Below are positions 22,397-34,500 of a stretch of DNA of 64,000 bases, one piece after another; positions within the stretch are counted from its first letter, which is position 1; each line of letters opens with the position of its first letter. The position numbers and the translations under genes are program-made. Under the pieces are notes generated by a model. That model made no database searches. It was not told the origin of the DNA and was given only the letters and a program-made list of their open reading frames with translations. This stretch comes from Lotus japonicus. Taxonomy: Eukaryota; Streptophyta; Magnoliopsida; Fabales; Fabaceae. The stretch spans positions 45,409,176 to 45,473,175 of the forward strand of contig NC_080046.1 in assembly GCF_012489685.1 (NCBI RefSeq), in the 5' to 3' direction.

Positions 22397-24225
22397 CTAG
22401 AAATTAAACCCGTGCGTTGCACGGGTTTGTTTTTAAGTTATGTATCTATTATTTGTAAAAATAATTTTTGTAATATGAAAAATTATTGAATAATAGATAA
22501 TTAAGAATATGATAAACATATGTAATTACATTAATGAAGCTCAAAAAATACACTAATTTTTTTGTTTTTTTTTTATAAGAATTTGGTACCGGTCACTCTT
22601 TGGATATACCACAGATTCGAGATTTAGTCACAATTAAGGCTCCTCATCCCTTCCCCAGGGTGTATTGTGTGGGGATTGAACCCGAGAGTTTTTCACACAC
22701 ACTCAGCCTGCGTTGCCAACTGAACTACCCCTCTTCGGTTAATTTATTTGTATATTAAAACCCATATTTAATATTTTAAGTTTATTTAATAAAAATTATT
22801 TTCAATTTATTTGGTGATTATATGTTTAAATAGTAATACACTCTCAATATTAAGTAAAATGATGCAAATATATAATTAGAGCTGAATAATTTAGTCCGTG
22901 TTTGTGTAAAATCATCTATAAAAGTAAAAAGACTTTTATAATATGGTATTTATCTCTTGCTTTCATGTTTCGGCCAAGAAAGTTGTGTTTTCAGTTGAAA
23001 CTCTATGGTAAGTGTGCTAATAAAAATTTAATGTCGAAGCATATTCTTAGTGACACATATAAAAATTATACTATTTATTGCATAATGAGTATTTAATTAG
23101 TTAATATGCAGTTTGTAATTTGTAAGAGCATATATTTTTTAACTTAAATTATGAATTAGGATAATAATTTATCTTATTCGATCAATTTTTATAGTTTTAT
23201 AGAAAGTAAAAAATTATAAAGCCTCATAAGAAAATTTGAAAACACAAATCGTTCAACCTAATGAATGTCTATTACAATGGTTAAAATTAACTCTTTCGAT
23301 CCCTGAGATTCCGTCCTTAAGGATTGCACTTTATGATAGACCTTTAACTTTCACTACACTTGAGTAGAACATGATTCCCTCAGTAGATGATACATGTGGT
23401 TAGCACAGGACTTAGTTAAAAATATTCTTAAACTCGTGTACCATAATAATGTGCAAAAGTGAAAGCTGGTTAAGAATGATTGCTACTTTTTATAATTGAA
23501 GAAATATTGTAGATATATGACTGTATCAAATATAATTTCATTTAGCAAGTTTATTAAATACCATTGCATGCCTCATTTTTAGTCTATTGTAAATGAGTGC
23601 AACAATGATAAATCTCATATGAGGTTATAAACTCATATTAAATATTATTAGAAAACAAATTTTAAATCAAAATTATAACTATTATCGAACAAAAATTTTA
23701 AAATTAAATTATTCTATTATTTCTTATACCTAACATGACATGCGCGCATAACATATTTAATATATATCTCCTAATTTAATTAAGTTATTTTTTTATATAT
23801 TTAATTTATTTATCATCATATATGTAGTTAAATAGAAAATTACTCTATGATAATCTTAACCATCAATAATTATTTAATAACAAATATTTATTAATTTTAA
23901 ATCTATTTTATCTAAATTAATTAATTATAAAAAATATTTATGATTAATTTTAATTAATTAATTTTAATTCTTAATATTTTTCAACTCAAGTTATTTTTTA
24001 AAATTATAACTATTATAATTTAATATATGTATTTTTGTGAATATTTAATGTAGGTAGTTGAATAGCTTTTGACAATACAATTATTTTTTCAGTTTTTAAT
24101 CTTATTACTTAATATATTTATTATAAAGATAATTTGTTATTACTTAATAGTACACTATAATACATTCAATCTTTACTAATGTATTTAATGTAGTGGTTCA
24201 AGTGTGCTTTACTTATATATATAGA
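22397..24225 (-). mobile_element. Helitron B (non-autonomous), nested in Helitron A
   Basis: On the minus strand the 5' end reads TCTATATATATAAGTAAAGC (ending at 24225, preceded by A). The 3' end at 22397 shows the same CCCGTGCAACGCACGGG hairpin, then CTAG and T. Both termini match Helitron A closely, so it is the same family. It contains a tRNA-type SINE (22560-22738) and otherwise AT-rich DNA without coding capacity. Confidence 0.75.
22560..22738 (-). mobile_element. tRNA-derived SINE
   Basis: The minus strand has an A box (tagttcagttgg), a B box (gggttcaatcc) and an A-rich tail (T-runs at 22560-22577 on the plus strand). No cloverleaf beyond the two promoter boxes is convincing, so this is a SINE and not a tRNA gene. 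Confidence 0.65.
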
Positions 24226-24235
24226 TATATATAGA

Positions 24236-25028
24236 TACTCTCTTGTGCACATTGCTAACACACTTAAATATGGTTGGTTTAATTTTAAAAAAAAGTCAAC
24301 AAATTTTTAGATGAGTAAGGAAACATGTTAATTATTGTCTAAATGGACCAATCATAGGAAATGTGAAGGAAAGTGTGCTGAAAACAATGTGTTGCTAACC
24401 CTCCTTATATATGTGTAATGTGATTCACTAGTTTTTGTGTTTTCTTGTTGCAAATAGTAAGTTCTTTTTTTTTTTGAAAAGATAGTAAGTTATATTTAGT
24501 TCATTCACATTTATGATTCAGTTGTAAGCTTGTAATGTAACAAAGAGATAAAAGAAGTAAACCATGTTTAATTTTTACGTAGCATATAGAGAGTCCTTCT
24601 ATATAACTAAAAGGGTGGCACAAATAGTGAATGTGCATTTTCTTAAGGAATTTCGCTTAAGCTCCTGGCCCGGATTTGACCATCTTTGAGGTAAAAAATA
24701 ATACATTTGTGGCCAAGGACATCACTACCGTATCTCGAGGCAGATTAATTACTTGAAACTCTTTTCCCCGGTGGAGACTAGTTGTCAAATGACAAAAAAA
24801 AGAGTCCTTATATATACTTCTAGTACATGTTTGGTTTCATGTTGACGAGGAGAGCTTTGTCGTCCTCAATGGTAATCTTACTCATGAACTCGAGCTTGAT
24901 TGTTTCAATGTAGGATACATGTGGTTTAAAGAAAAAATAATATTAATATGATATACAATTTTACAATATATTATATAATATTTTATTAAATTATAAATAA
25001 TAATTTTATAATACTGTCAGACTAGATT
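24236..25028. other. Intergenic, no gene seen
   Basis: AT-rich sequence with short direct and A/T repeats. No frame or domain is supported. Confidence 0.5.
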
Positions 25029-25145
25029 TTTTTTGGTACATCGGAAAGATAAATTGCATCCGTCAGGAATCGATCCCTGGACCTCCCCTTTCCCAACTCA
25101 TATGTCCCTCAGCTCCTACCACTTGAGCTTTCCTACAAGGATGTC
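25029..25145 (-). mobile_element. tRNA-derived SINE, second family
   Basis: The minus strand has A box 'agctcaagtggtaggagc' and B box 'ggatcgattcc', and ends in 'gatgtaccaaaaaaaa'. A more decayed relative with the same 3' part lies at 61355-61462. Confidence 0.65.
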
Positions 25146-25167
25146 GGACTAGATTTTATTACAATTA

Positions 25168-25926
25168 GGGTCCGTTTGGTGGTCAGGATAGGATATGATA
25201 GGATATGATATGTGAACAGGATAGGATAAGAGCAGGATAGACTCTTATCATCCTATGTTTGAGGTGCACATGATAAAGACAGTATATGATAATGAAAAAT
25301 GTATTAGATTTATATTTGAATAAAAAAATACATTTAAAATTGATCATTCTATTAAATTTAATTTCTTTACATTTTCATGAATGAGTCTATATTTTAAAAT
25401 AAATAAAATTAATTTAAATTTTATTAATTAGCTTATTTTATTGTTTTGAAGATAGCCTATATTTTAAATAAAATTATGTAGTTAACCAATTGGTTTTCAC
25501 TTAGTTGTGACACGTGATAATTAACAATAAAAGTTAACTTAATTAAGAATATTATTAAAAGTACTTTATATTTAAATTGTAAATTATTATATAAGTAGAT
25601 AAATAATTTTTAAATAATAGGAGAAGAAAATATTAAATTAGTCTATTATTATTAATAAATCAATATTTGTAAATGAGTAGTCTATTTTACTATTTATGAA
25701 TAATAATTTTATTTATTTATTTTTTAGTTAGGATACTAAAAGAAAATATATAACTGGTATCATATCATGTTCTATCCTAACTCCCCCCTCATGATAACTT
25801 TTACACATGATTGACAGGATAGGATAGGAGACATGATAATGTTATTAGATCCTGCTGACGCAACAAACAACAGAATATGATTATTATCTTGTCCTATCCT
25901 ATCTTGTCATGCCACCAAACGGGCCC
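25168..25926. mobile_element. PIF/Harbinger-type MITE, 759 bp
   Basis: Ends GGGTCCGTTTGGTGG and CCACCAAACGGGCCC are inverted repeats, flanked on both sides by TTA (25165-25167 and 25927-25929), the 3-bp duplication typical of PIF/Harbinger elements. Subterminal 'aggataggatatgata' repeats occur near both ends in opposite orientation. The interior is AT-rich and non-coding. Confidence 0.85.
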
Positions 25927-25929
25927 TTA

Positions 25930-26856
25930 ATTTCTACCATATTATTATGTTATTATATTATTATAAAATATTATCAAATGATATAATATTATAATATATC
26001 ATGTGATAATATATTTTAGAATTTTCTAAAACTGAAATTTCTGTTATAATTTTTTCTTTTAATTATATAATAATAATTAATAAAAAATAGAGTATTAAAT
26101 ATTTATTTCAAATCACATATTTAATCCAATCAATGTTTTTCCCCACCAGATATAACACATTAACTTTTATCAACACTCATTTTTTATTATAAATTTATTA
26201 TTATGTCATTATTATATTATATTATATTATATCTTAAATTTTATATATTATATTATACACTTTTTTCTTATACATACTATAATGTAAAATAATATAATAT
26301 AATATAATAGTATCAGTCTTATTCAACCCACTCTTATCCATATTATTAAAAAAAAGAGTTGACTGAGAAAAAAGTTTAGACAAAAGCACGGTGTTGGCAG
26401 TTTTATAGTAGCCGTTGGATATATTAGTTTTAAAATTGAACAGCTGAGATTGTGTTGGATTAAAATGTTAGCTTACAAAAATACCCACTACTCATATTAC
26501 CCATTTACCCCCACTATTTCCCATCTTGAACAAGTTCCTCTTGCGCCTCATCCATGTCTCTACAATTTCAGCACCCATTAGATTTATGCACTGCACAGGT
26601 CTGAAGCTTTTAAATTGGCTGTCGGCGAATGGTGTTCACCGGTGACCTGAAGGAGAGGGGAATGGTGTTCGCCGGTGGCAGAATCGATCTGGTGGGTTTA
26701 GAAAGGATATTATTGTCTCAAGAGTAAATAAATTAAGGGTATCCCTGTCATCACAGTGTAAAATTTGAAGTCCAAAACCACACCCTAAAACCCTGTTTCA
26801 TTTTGTTGTTCCTTCTACATTCTCTTGTGCTTAGTCTCCACGCTTTTGCTTAGACA
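25930..26856. promoter_or_regulatory. Region upstream of PRS4
   Basis: A very AT-rich part (25930-26340) with 'attatattatatt' runs is followed by a more balanced 500 bases that should include the PRS4 promoter. No TATA box can be chosen with confidence. No gene is seen. Confidence 0.35.
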
Positions 26857-26896
26857 GAGAAGAAGAAGAAGAAGAAGAAGAAGAAGAAGAAGAAGA
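26857..26896 (+). repeat. (GAA)n microsatellite in PRS4 5' UTR
   Basis: About 13 GAA units end exactly at the ATG of PRS4, giving a purine-only leader next to the start codon. Read in frame it would give a run of arginines or glutamates, but the PRS4 start fits the family better. Confidence 0.85.
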
Positions 26897-29626
26897 ATGG
26901 CATCATCAGCAGTGGTGAAGTCTCCCAAGAAGTCAGTCAACCTCTTCTACTCCCTTGATTCCCAAGACCTTGCCCGCAAGGTTGCTGCTCATTCCACCGA
27001 TATCACTCTCCAGAATATCAGATGGAGGTTCCTCTCTCTCTCATTCTCATGTTTTGTTTGTTACTGTAGTTCATGTTTTGCTTGATTGTGTTGTATTGGG
27101 TCTTATCTAATGTTTTACATGAGTCAAATTCTGCAATGAAAAGTTTTATTTTTTATGGGGTGTTAAATATTAAGCTGAATTCAAACAGGTTTTTATTAGA
27201 ATTTGGAGTCCATAAACTAAATGGGTATTTCAAACAAGGGACAGAGGTTTAATTTCACTAACTGGTTAAGCTTAGACATTTAGTGAATGAGGAGTACTAC
27301 CCTAGATTGTTAGGATTTGCCTCAAAGAAAACATATTGTCTTTTTATGTAGCTGAGTACTTATGTTAAGATGCTTTTTCATGACTTGTTTTGAAATCTTA
27401 TTTTGTGATGTAGATTTACCCATTACTTTAGTTCTGTAATGGCTTATATTGTTTTCTTCATATCCTCAGATATCTGGAGGTTTTGGCTCCTCATACTACG
27501 TTTCACTTGTACAACATTATTATGAAAAAAAAGAGCTGCATGATGAATATAGTTTTCGTTTGTTGTTTGGCAAAATAGAAAAACTGATTAATTTTATGCT
27601 TGTCCAGGTCTTTTGCTGATGGGTTCCCGAACCTATTTATAAATAATGCAGAAGAGCTTCGTGGTGAACATGTTGCCTTTTTGGCATCATTCAGCTCCCC
27701 AGCCCAAGTCTTTGAACAACTTTCTGTCATTTATGCACTCCCTCGCCTATTTGTTGCTTCCTTCACATTGGTATTGCCTTTTTTCCCAACTGGATCATTT
27801 GAGCGAATGGAAGAAGAAGGAGATGTAGCAACTGCCTTCACCCTTGCAAGGATGTTGTCTAATATTCCTGTTTCAAGAGGCGGCCCAACTAGTTTAGTCA
27901 TATATGACATTCATGCCTTGCAGGTTTGTGTATTTTATGCACTGAAAGGAAGTACTATGCTTGCCTATGTGGTGTGTAATTTAAGATCCATATGGATTAC
28001 TGTTAAATGTTATTTTTATTTTAATGGAAATTTTGTTGATGGTCCCTTTGCTTTGCCTGATTATGATGGGTCCATGTTTACATTGCACTTATGTTTTGTT
28101 GTCCTATATTGTACTATTAAGAAGCTTTTCTTCATTGAAGTAGATGATGTACTCTCAAAAGAAGGCCTAAAGGTACTGTCCATTAGAATACACAGCTCAG
28201 ATTGGTGTCAAGAGTAAAAAGTATAGATGATGTTTTTGCTTGATTGATGTTCACATCATATGACACCATGGATGTTTTAGCGTAATTTCAAATCTATGTT
28301 TTGATCCCTTGATGTTCAGCATACTTGTTTAACTTTTACATGTTTGAACAACATATTCAACTCTTATTCTCATTTAGTTTAACATCGAGAGCATGCTTAG
28401 TCTATGTAAGGTGTAACAACATAACAAAACATTTAGGTAATCAAGGCTTCTTCATAGAAGTGTTTTGAGGTTTTGGGACATTGCATCGTCATTCCCCAAC
28501 TCTCTTTGCTGTTTTCATATGTACTCGATGTTTGAATGGTGAGCTAACTTTTATCAGTTATGATTTACAATTATCCAGGAGAGGTTTTATTTTGGAGATG
28601 AGGTTTTGCCATTGTTTGAGACTGGTATTCCTCTGTTAAAGCAACGCTTGCAGCTGCTTCCTGATGCTGATAATGTGAGTGTTCTGCATTATTTCAGTCA
28701 CATTTCCTTTGTCTGTAGGTCAAACCTGTAATGCCAAAACAATGCATATTTATATTTCCTGGCAAATTCCCATGCTTGCTATTCTCATTTTCTTTTTTAG
28801 TCTGAATAACTGATTGTTATTTTCAGGTAGTTATTGCATTCCCCGATGATGGTGCATGGAAGCGATTCCACAAGCAGTTTGATAAATATTCAGTGGTAGG
28901 TCTCCCTTAAGTATATCTTTATTTAATTTGTACTATAGTTGTGTATAGGTTGTCTAAATTTTTGAAATGGCAGGTTGTATGTACAAAGGTTCGTGAAGGT
29001 GACAAGAGGATAGTTCGGCTCAAGGAAGGCGACGTCGCTGGACATCATGTAGTCATTGTTGATGATTTGGTCCAATCTGGAAGCACCCTGATTGAGTGTC
29101 AGGTTAATTATTCAATTTCTGAATCAAAATGAGATGCTTATTTTGTCAAAAGAAAAAATTATATATTTGAAGATCATTGGTGTATTGGGTTTGCAAATTT
29201 AAAATTAGCAACACTTAATCTCTGTATGCATGTGTCTGCATATACTCAGTCCATGAATCTGCATCTACATTTAACTTAACATTTCTCTCTTTTGCTGTTG
29301 GTTTCCGCAGAAAGTGTTAGCAGCCAATGGCGCAGCAAAGGTGAGTGCCTATGTCACTCACGGCGTGTTCCCTAACCAATCATGGGAGCGATTTACTCAT
29401 AAAAATGGTTAGTCCTGACCTAATGTCACATACATCTACATCCCTATATTCTCATATATTTGAATATTATTCCAATTTGATTTAATTTGCAGGAGCTGTG
29501 GAGAATGCATTTGCCTACTTCTGGATCACAGATTCTTGCCCACTTACTGTCAAAGCTTTAGCAAACAAAGCTCCTTTTGAAGTTTTGAGTCTAGCCGGGT
29601 CAATTGCTAATGCCCTGCAAATCTGA
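26897..29626 (+). CDS. PRS4: Ribose-phosphate pyrophosphokinase 4 (PRPP synthetase), 323 aa
   Basis: Seven exons (26897-27027, 27608-27923, 28579-28674, 28827-28895, 28974-29102, 29311-29407, 29493-29626) join in phase with GT-AG introns. The protein makes PRPP from ribose 5-phosphate and ATP for purine, pyrimidine, histidine, tryptophan and NAD synthesis. Recognised by [30 protein letters not shown], '[20 protein letters not shown]', [15 protein letters not shown], the PRPP-binding loop [18 protein letters not shown] and the C-terminus [15 protein letters not shown]. These match the plant PRS3/PRS4 class (phosphate-independent, class II). The starting [20 protein letters not shown] has no obvious transit peptide, so a cytosolic location is likely, as for PRS4. 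Length is normal and no lesion is seen. The loop has GST where many relatives have GGT. Confidence 0.95.
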
Positions 29627-30329
29627 AGACAAAAACTGATCTAGGGAAAAAAAAAACATTTAACATTGTGATAGGGGAGATTCTTATCTACAATTTTTTT
29701 GCAGTTTAAGATTACAATTGCATCCTTTTCACTTTGCTTGCATTGCCATGAGCTTAGCAAAGTGAAACCTGTGAAATTAATATCTTCTGTTTTGGACGTT
29801 TGAGATTCCCCTGAACTGAGTGTCAACTATGGTACAAGACTTTTGAATGCAAATCATCCATTCTTGCCTGAGATTGCTCATCATCAGGCATGAGAATTTG
29901 AAGTCATTGTTGGAATCCATGTTTACAATTTTGTCTTGACTAGAAAAACTTACATGCTAATCTTTAATAGAAAGGATGCAGGTTCATTATATAATACTCA
30001 CGCTTGTTGAATCATTTGTCAATTATTACTTGTCTACTGCCAAATGACATTTCAATTGTGAGGTGACTTTTTAGATACTGTAATACTGTTCCTCAATATT
30101 CCTTATAGAAAATGAAGCTATTTGCAACTATTACTCTCTTGATAATTCTGAAACTTCAAAAGCAGGGGGCTTTCCTTTTGCTCTGCCAGCCACCAAAACA
30201 TTTGGTGGCCAAGACTTAAAGTTGTCATTTTAGCTTTTTGAACGTTTTTACCTCGTGCTAAACTTTTTAATTTCTTTTTATATCTCAATTTATATTCACT
30301 TTGCATTCATTGTATTTTTCAACTGTACC
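29627..30329. other. PRS4 3' UTR and downstream spacer
   Basis: The first few hundred bases after the PRS4 stop presumably hold the 3' UTR and poly-A site; no single signal stands out. The rest shows no gene. Confidence 0.4.
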
Positions 30330-30515
30330 ACCTAGCGCGTAGATCAACTGATATGAGGTTGTTTTTGCTTAAGCAGATGTCTTAAGTTTGAGTCTTTGTG
30401 AATGGAGTAGCATTAAATACTTGAATGAGAGATTTCTGCCCATGGAGGTCCTACTCGGCTTAAGCAAGATTGTCTTAGTGGAGATTTCTCCATGTGATTT
30501 ATAAAAATAAAAATA
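30330..30515 (+). mobile_element. Degenerate tRNA-derived SINE
   Basis: An A-box-like 'tagatcaactgatatgagg' is followed by a B-box-like 'gtttgagtctttgtg' and an A-rich tail 'aaaaataaaaataaa'. Diverged from both other SINE types. Confidence 0.4.
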
Positions 30516-30610
30516 AACATTTTCAATTGTACTGTATGTTACATTATCATAAATTGATGACATTAGTCGGTATTATTAACCAATATATTAATTGAAACCT
30601 ATATTAAATT

Positions 30611-31022
30611 AGGCTTAAATGCACTTTTGGTCCTCTAAGTTTTTACTAGGTGATTTTAGTTCCTTAAGAATTTTATGAGTAGATATAGTCCCTCATCTTT
30701 TAAATTGCTGCTAATCAAGTCTCTATTTCATTATTATTCTACTAAAAACTCTCATTTTTAAAGAAAGTTCTTCATAAATTGAACCAGTTTAATTATTGGA
30801 AAATGATATTTCCTCCGAAGTAACCGGTTGAAAAATCCTCCGAAATTATTGTAGCTCTCTTTATTCACGTTAACCGAAAACAAAATGAATTATGATATTT
30901 TTTTAAAGTGAATTAGTATGATTTTATACACATGGGAATTGAGAGGACTAAATTTTCCTAATTTAAAAAACAAATGACTTGATTAGCTCATAAAAAACTA
31001 AGGGGCCAAAAAAGCAATTAAT
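30611..31022. mobile_element. Non-coding element with TTTTGGTCC ends, ~410 bp
   Basis: The left end 'ggcttaaatgcacttttggt' and the right end, on the opposite strand 'attgcttttttggcccct', are imperfect inverted repeats. Same family as 4092 and 63016. No open frame. Confidence 0.45.
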
Positions 31023-31310
31023 ATAAGCCACTAAATTCCAAACAAGTGGAACATAAGGTGATTTCTGTTTTGACAAAAAAAGGTGACTTTTGTTGTAAGA
31101 TCAATTTAAGGGTTAAATATGATTTGCCTCCTTGTGAAGTTTGGCAAAATTTTAAAAAATTTGATCTCTTGAAAATATTTGACTGGTTTTGGTTTGTTCA
31201 AAAAACAATTCATCGGTTTTGATCTCTTCTCTTCACCTTATTCCTCTTCCTTTTTCCCTAACTTTAACATAACCTTCCGCGGTCGCGGTCATGGCTCCAC
31301 CATCACCTAT
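31023..31310. other. Spacer, no gene seen
   Basis: AT-rich, with short repeats around 'aggtgacttttg'. Nothing coding. Confidence 0.4.
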
Positions 31311-32278
31311 TGAGCACTCCCACAAGTGAAAACAATAAAGTAATAAAGAACACAGAGAATTGGTAACCCACATTTCAGTGCAACGTTACCTACATCAGGG
31401 GGTTTCCACTCGAGAAAGAAAATTCACTCTCAATAGTATTGGCACCAGATCTGAGTTGAACAAACATTGTTCAATGCCTTCCTACCTAATACTACCAGTG
31501 TATTTCTACTTAGTGCTCTCCCTAAGTATGAGAGCCCCTCTCACTTCCTCTCACAATCATTGCCACAATGATTGAATCACAACAATATCAAGAGAATGAA
31601 GAAATTACAACTCAACTATAGAAAACCAACTCTATGCCTAATGATTATCAATGGAGCCACAAATAACACAAATAAGGACTCACAAACACAACCCTAAAAG
31701 TACAATGATATTATGATTAACGCTCCCCTCTTGAGCAGCTAGGGTTGAGCCTCCATAAATAGTTGTTCTTCTGCAGCCTTGATCTTCAATGGGCTTGAAC
31801 AAAACCATAGTGCATAAGCTTAAATATGGAACAAATCTTGTTGTCGAAGATTTGATCTCAAACATATTTTCTCCACAAACTAAAAGCAGCAACAATCTCT
31901 CTTCAGAAGATTTGTTCACATAATAAAACAATCACCTCAGAATAAATATGAAACAAATCTTCTAAATCAGTAACAAATCTTATCAAATAAGATTTGAACA
32001 CAAAAAGATATAATCTTCTACAATTGAAACCAAATCAAATCTTCTTCAACAGATTTGATTGCACTTGATATATTTCAGATATACATGCAGAAGCTTCTTC
32101 AATAATCCTAACTTGTTAATCACGTCAATCAATCCAAAGCTTCTAGAACACACGCACGACACAAAATAGCTACGCATGGACATATGTTGCACAAAGATGC
32201 TCATGCATCTTGTCCCACATCTTAACAGATAAAACATCTTAGTTAAAATGTAGACAACTTAAGAACATAGGAACAACA
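31311..32278 (-). mobile_element. Copia-type LTR with adjacent polypurine tract
   Basis: On the minus strand it runs TGTTGTTCC...GTGCTCA (TG...CA), 968 bases. Just upstream on that strand is 'gacaaaggggaagat', the polypurine tract and gap seen before the 3' LTR of Sirevirus-like copia elements. Inside is 'gatgtaggtaacgttgcact', typical of these LTRs. Only an LTR and a little internal sequence (32279 to about 32480) remain. No gag-pol and no matching target duplication was found, so it is a truncated element. Confidence 0.6.
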
Positions 32279-32479
32279 ATCTTCCCCTTTGTCAAATTTT
32301 AGCTAATACAACATACAACCACATCTGAGATTGCACAGACCACATAACTCTGTTGGATTGAGAACACCTTGACAACACATCTTGACAGAAACAAGTTGCT
32401 AAAGCATCTTGGCGCACAACTGGACACGACATGTTGTTTTAACAAAATGCAGTCAATCAACAACCAAAAGAACAACACA

Positions 32480-32572
32480 AACAATGACAGAAAACAATGT
32501 GTTCAGGAACTATGCTTCTGTGAGAATGTCGTTGTCCTAACAGAAGAGGAGAGCTCCTCAGAAGAAGATTAG
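32480..32572 (+). pseudogene. C-terminal tail of a retroelement reading frame (copy 1)
   Basis: Encodes NDRKQCVQELCFCENVVVLT followed by an EESSSEED tail and a stop that directly abuts the LTR start TGTAAC at 32573. A second copy with mostly conservative changes ends at 44907. I do not recognise the protein; position suggests the end of an element's last reading frame or a gap region. Confidence 0.4.
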
Positions 32573-33250
32573 TGTAACACTCAATCTTTCGGGGATCACA
32601 TTAGTAAAATTACTCCAAATAAATATGCAATAGTTTCCATAATCAATTTTTGAAAGCGGGTATTTTTTTCATTTTCAAAACAAAAGATATTTTCAAACAT
32701 GTTATGCACAAATACCATGCATACATACTAACCCACCACATATATATACAAGCCCAAAGGAAACAATAACCAAGTCCTCAATACATAAATATCTACAATG
32801 CTCGAATAGGAATAGTCAGCCTAAAATGGCCTCCAGCCTAGACTCCTACGTCCGACTACTCCATATGATTCCCTCGTAGGAGAACCACACAAGAAATACG
32901 TCGGACCTACCCTTCCCCGAAATACAGACATGTGTTGATCAAACCCTACTGTATTGCACTAACACGACAACACTCTACTCGAGAAGGCATGTCCACCATG
33001 ATCCTCGACTCTACAACGGCGAGTCCCGAAGAAGCTTTCCCCTCTACACGCAGACCCTGAGGAAGGAACCCCCAAATCAACACCAGAAGAAACAAGATCG
33101 TCACCTGCTCCATGAGGCTCCAAGGTCAAGCACGAGACTAGCAAAGAAGCAATGGATCCCATAAAACCAACATTACAAGTTCTCTAACATAGAATCCAGG
33201 TGAAGACGTGAGTCAAACTCTGGGGGTCAGTTTCCCCAGCCCCAGTACAT
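32573..33250 (+). mobile_element. LTR fragment, TGTAAC(G/A)C family (copy 1)
   Basis: Begins TGTAACACTCAATCTTTCGG, matching the starts of the solo LTR at 34501 and the fragment at 44908. About 700 bases align with 44908-45590. The 3' part of a full LTR is missing. Confidence 0.55.
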
Positions 33251-33261
33251 AATGGATGGCC

Positions 33262-33490
33262 CATCAGTCATTTTCTAATGTATATAATTTTAAATTTTTT
33301 ACTACATATCAAAAAGTTCCTTTTTAATCTTTTATATAATAAATAAACCAATTTTTTAGAAAGAAAAAAAGTTTATCATTATTAGATATAAACATTCATA
33401 CAACTACCGCAAAGAGAAATTAAATGAAGCCATGACCAACCAAAAAAAAGGCACAATACCTCCGCAAGGCAAAGCAAAAGAAGGTAAACA
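33262..33490. repeat. Segment duplicated at 45845-46075
   Basis: Aligns at roughly 90% with 45845-46075, ending in the shared 'ggcaaagcaaaagaaggtaa'. Together with 32480-33250 it shows that a 1-kb block exists twice, 12.3 kb apart. Confidence 0.8.
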
Positions 33491-34500
33491 AGCAATTACC
33501 CAAGACCTAAAACTAAAGAGCTATAAGTTGGACAACACAACAATAAAACCAAATAAGGCATCCATCTGCAAAAAGCTAAACAACCGCTCTGATAAGCTAC
33601 CCAAAGTGCTTGGGATAAGAAGAAATCAAGCATTCGGAAATACTTTCAACCGCCTCTTCATCAGAGCCCTAAAATGCCAATCAAAACTTTTTACCTTGAA
33701 CCCAATCACGGTTCACTCGCGTCAAGACCCGATCAGAAACATGAGCCCTAGGCAAGATCGTCGGACTACAAATGCTCCAACAACTGATGATTCAGGAACC
33801 CCGAACCTTCTACCCTCATTCTATCGGCCCCTTTCTCTTTCGACCCTCTCCGAAACAACTTCTCGGGTCTGCCTCTCTTTCTATTAGCACCTAATCCTGA
33901 CGCTTCTGATAGGACCGTCTTCTGAAGGCCAACCTCATTACAACCCCGAACCCGACCTAAAGAAACGCTATCACCTAAAGGTTCCACGGAGAAAAAGCAG
34001 ACAAAAAGCTCCCATCAAAGTGACTGAAGAAAGATTGGAAAGGCAAGAATGAGTTCTCTAGAAAAGAAGGCCATGAGAGATTCTTAGAAAACCTCAAGAA
34101 GGAGGAAGGGCTAACAGCCCCAACCACACCCAGAGCCAGGAGATATCAACCGAACATCAACAAAACCGTAAAACTGAAATCAACAACCATCTTACCTTTT
34201 CCACCTACTACAAAAGCCTTCTCAAAACACCCACTGTCAGACTTACCTTCAAGCAAAGCGAGGGACAAAACCTGTTGAGACACCTCGTACTCATCGTCTT
34301 CCCATCCCAAGCATCTTCCCTGCACGCCATCCTTCTTCTCCTTCTCTAACGAAAAAGCTATCTCGGAGAACCAAAATTCATCTGGAATCCAGAGCCTCTT
34401 CTCACATAACCTCCTAAGGCCTGTTAACATCGCTTCCTCATCAGCACAAAAAAGTGACAATCCTGCATCATTTGGTTTTGCCACCAGTACATCCCACCAT
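33491..34500 (-). pseudogene. Retroelement reading-frame remnant, downstream half
   Basis: The minus strand holds an open stretch at 34484-34146 (VAKPNDAGLSLFCADEEA, LCEKRLWIPDEFWFSEI) that continues the frame found at 38018-38480 once the intervening solo LTR is ignored. It resembles the variable part of RRM-type ORF1 proteins of plant LINEs. Below 34146 the frame decays. Confidence 0.45.

Larger units (their letters stand above)
20998..24235 (-). mobile_element. Helitron A (non-autonomous), interrupted by Helitron B
   Basis: Read on the minus strand, the 3' end at 20998 shows the hairpin ACCCGTGCAACGCACGGGT, a short spacer and terminal CTAG followed by T. The 5' end at 24235 reads TCTATATATATATATG and is preceded by A. 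This fits Helitron rules (5' TC, 3' hairpin plus CTRR, insertion between A and T). Helitron B sits inside, ten bases from A's 5' end. No RepHel coding is present, so it is non-autonomous. The segment 21340-21740 ('cccctggcgcttgccttaag' area) looks like a foreign insert. Confidence 0.75.

Noticed and set aside
22560..25145. tRNA-like A and B boxes at 22.6 and 25.1 kb
   Set aside because: Not tRNA genes: no complete cloverleaf, and A-rich tails fit SINEs.
26825..27085. Longer frame upstream of PRS4 with an arginine run
   Set aside because: The run is a GAA microsatellite read out of its natural frame. The family start and splice phase place the protein start at 26897.
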